Positions 63,970 through 64,000 of a DNA stretch of 64,000 nt are shown one piece after another. This stretch comes from Chaetoderma sp. LZ-2023a (Eukaryota; Mollusca; Caudofoveata; Chaetodermatida; Chaetodermatidae), in assembly GCA_034401795.1 (NCBI GenBank), contig CM067373.1, forward strand, positions 90,416,996-90,480,995, in the 5' to 3' direction. The notes beneath the pieces were generated by a model. It made no database searches. It saw only the letters and a program-made list of their open reading frames with translations, and was not told the origin of the DNA. Positions within the stretch are counted from its first letter, which is position 1. Every line of letters begins with the position of its first letter. The position numbers and the translations under genes are program-made.

Positions 63970-64000
63970 ATGCAGGCTCCTCCAGCGCAACCCGCCAGAC
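63578..64000 (+). mobile_element. DIRS-type retrotransposon copy 7 (5'-truncated, leaves window)
   Basis: Homology to the family starts abruptly at cagtccagagagccatccag within gag, directly after the Penelope-like fragment. It then follows gag to the window end. It is clearly more diverged from copies 2-6 than those are from each other, so it represents a separate or older lineage. Confidence 0.85.

Overview
This is a piece of eukaryotic, almost certainly animal, genome. Its only host gene signal is three phase-compatible exons of a receptor tyrosine kinase on the + strand. Almost everything else is transposable elements, miniature inverted-repeat elements and microsatellites. The repeat style (several DIRS elements, a CR1/L2-like LINE, a Penelope-like fragment, and a 2.8 kb element ending in a GGTGAGC...GGCCTCTTGTT-type terminus) suggests a marine lophotrochozoan such as a mollusc. 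That assignment is an impression from memory of similar repeats, not something the sequence proves.

The dominant component is one DIRS-type (tyrosine-recombinase) retrotransposon family, present in seven places, all on the + strand: copy 1 (1-6188, old, cut by the window edge), copy 2 (11063-18101), copy 3 (28567-35604), copy 4 (38163-45198), copy 5 (45643-50277, internally deleted), copy 6 (50722-57749) and copy 7 (63578-64000, a diverged fragment running off the window). Full copies are about 7.03 kb. Each has a left inverted terminal repeat, a 5' leader, a gag-like ORF, an RT/RNase H ORF, a tyrosine recombinase (YR) frame overlapping it, an internal complementary region (ICR) and a right inverted terminal repeat. 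The ICR is exactly the reverse complement of the right end joined to the left end through TTT. That is the circle junction expected for DIRS replication. Termini and ICR co-vary between subfamilies 2/3 and 4/5/6. The pre-insertion site of copy 4 can be read directly, because a LINE ORF resumes in frame on its far side.

Layout: 1-6188 DIRS copy 1 with a hAT-like MITE in its ICR; 6189-10090 small MITEs, CT microsatellites and two GTGGGGAC-rich inverted-repeat elements; 10090-19410 a degenerate ~175 bp satellite array split by DIRS copy 2; 19410-23195 non-coding; 23196-23379 kinase exon A (transmembrane); 24304-27125 a 2.8 kb element with ~630 bp internal units; 27501-27715 exon B (glycine loop and lysine); 27716-58965 one ~31 kb intron holding DIRS copies 3, 4, 5 and 6 and a LINE; 58966-59156 exon C (alpha-C helix and hinge); 59157-63100 non-coding with old LINE and MITE remnants; 63181-63576 a Penelope-like endonuclease fragment (- strand) butted against DIRS copy 7.

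The kinase gene must splice out the 31 kb intron. The DIRS copies are in sense orientation to it. No copy is clearly autonomous: each readable gag has at least one frame disruption, copy 3 has a mutated RT active site plus an early stop, and copy 5 lacks the leader and most of gag. Copies 2, 4 and 6 keep full RT/RNase H and YR frames.
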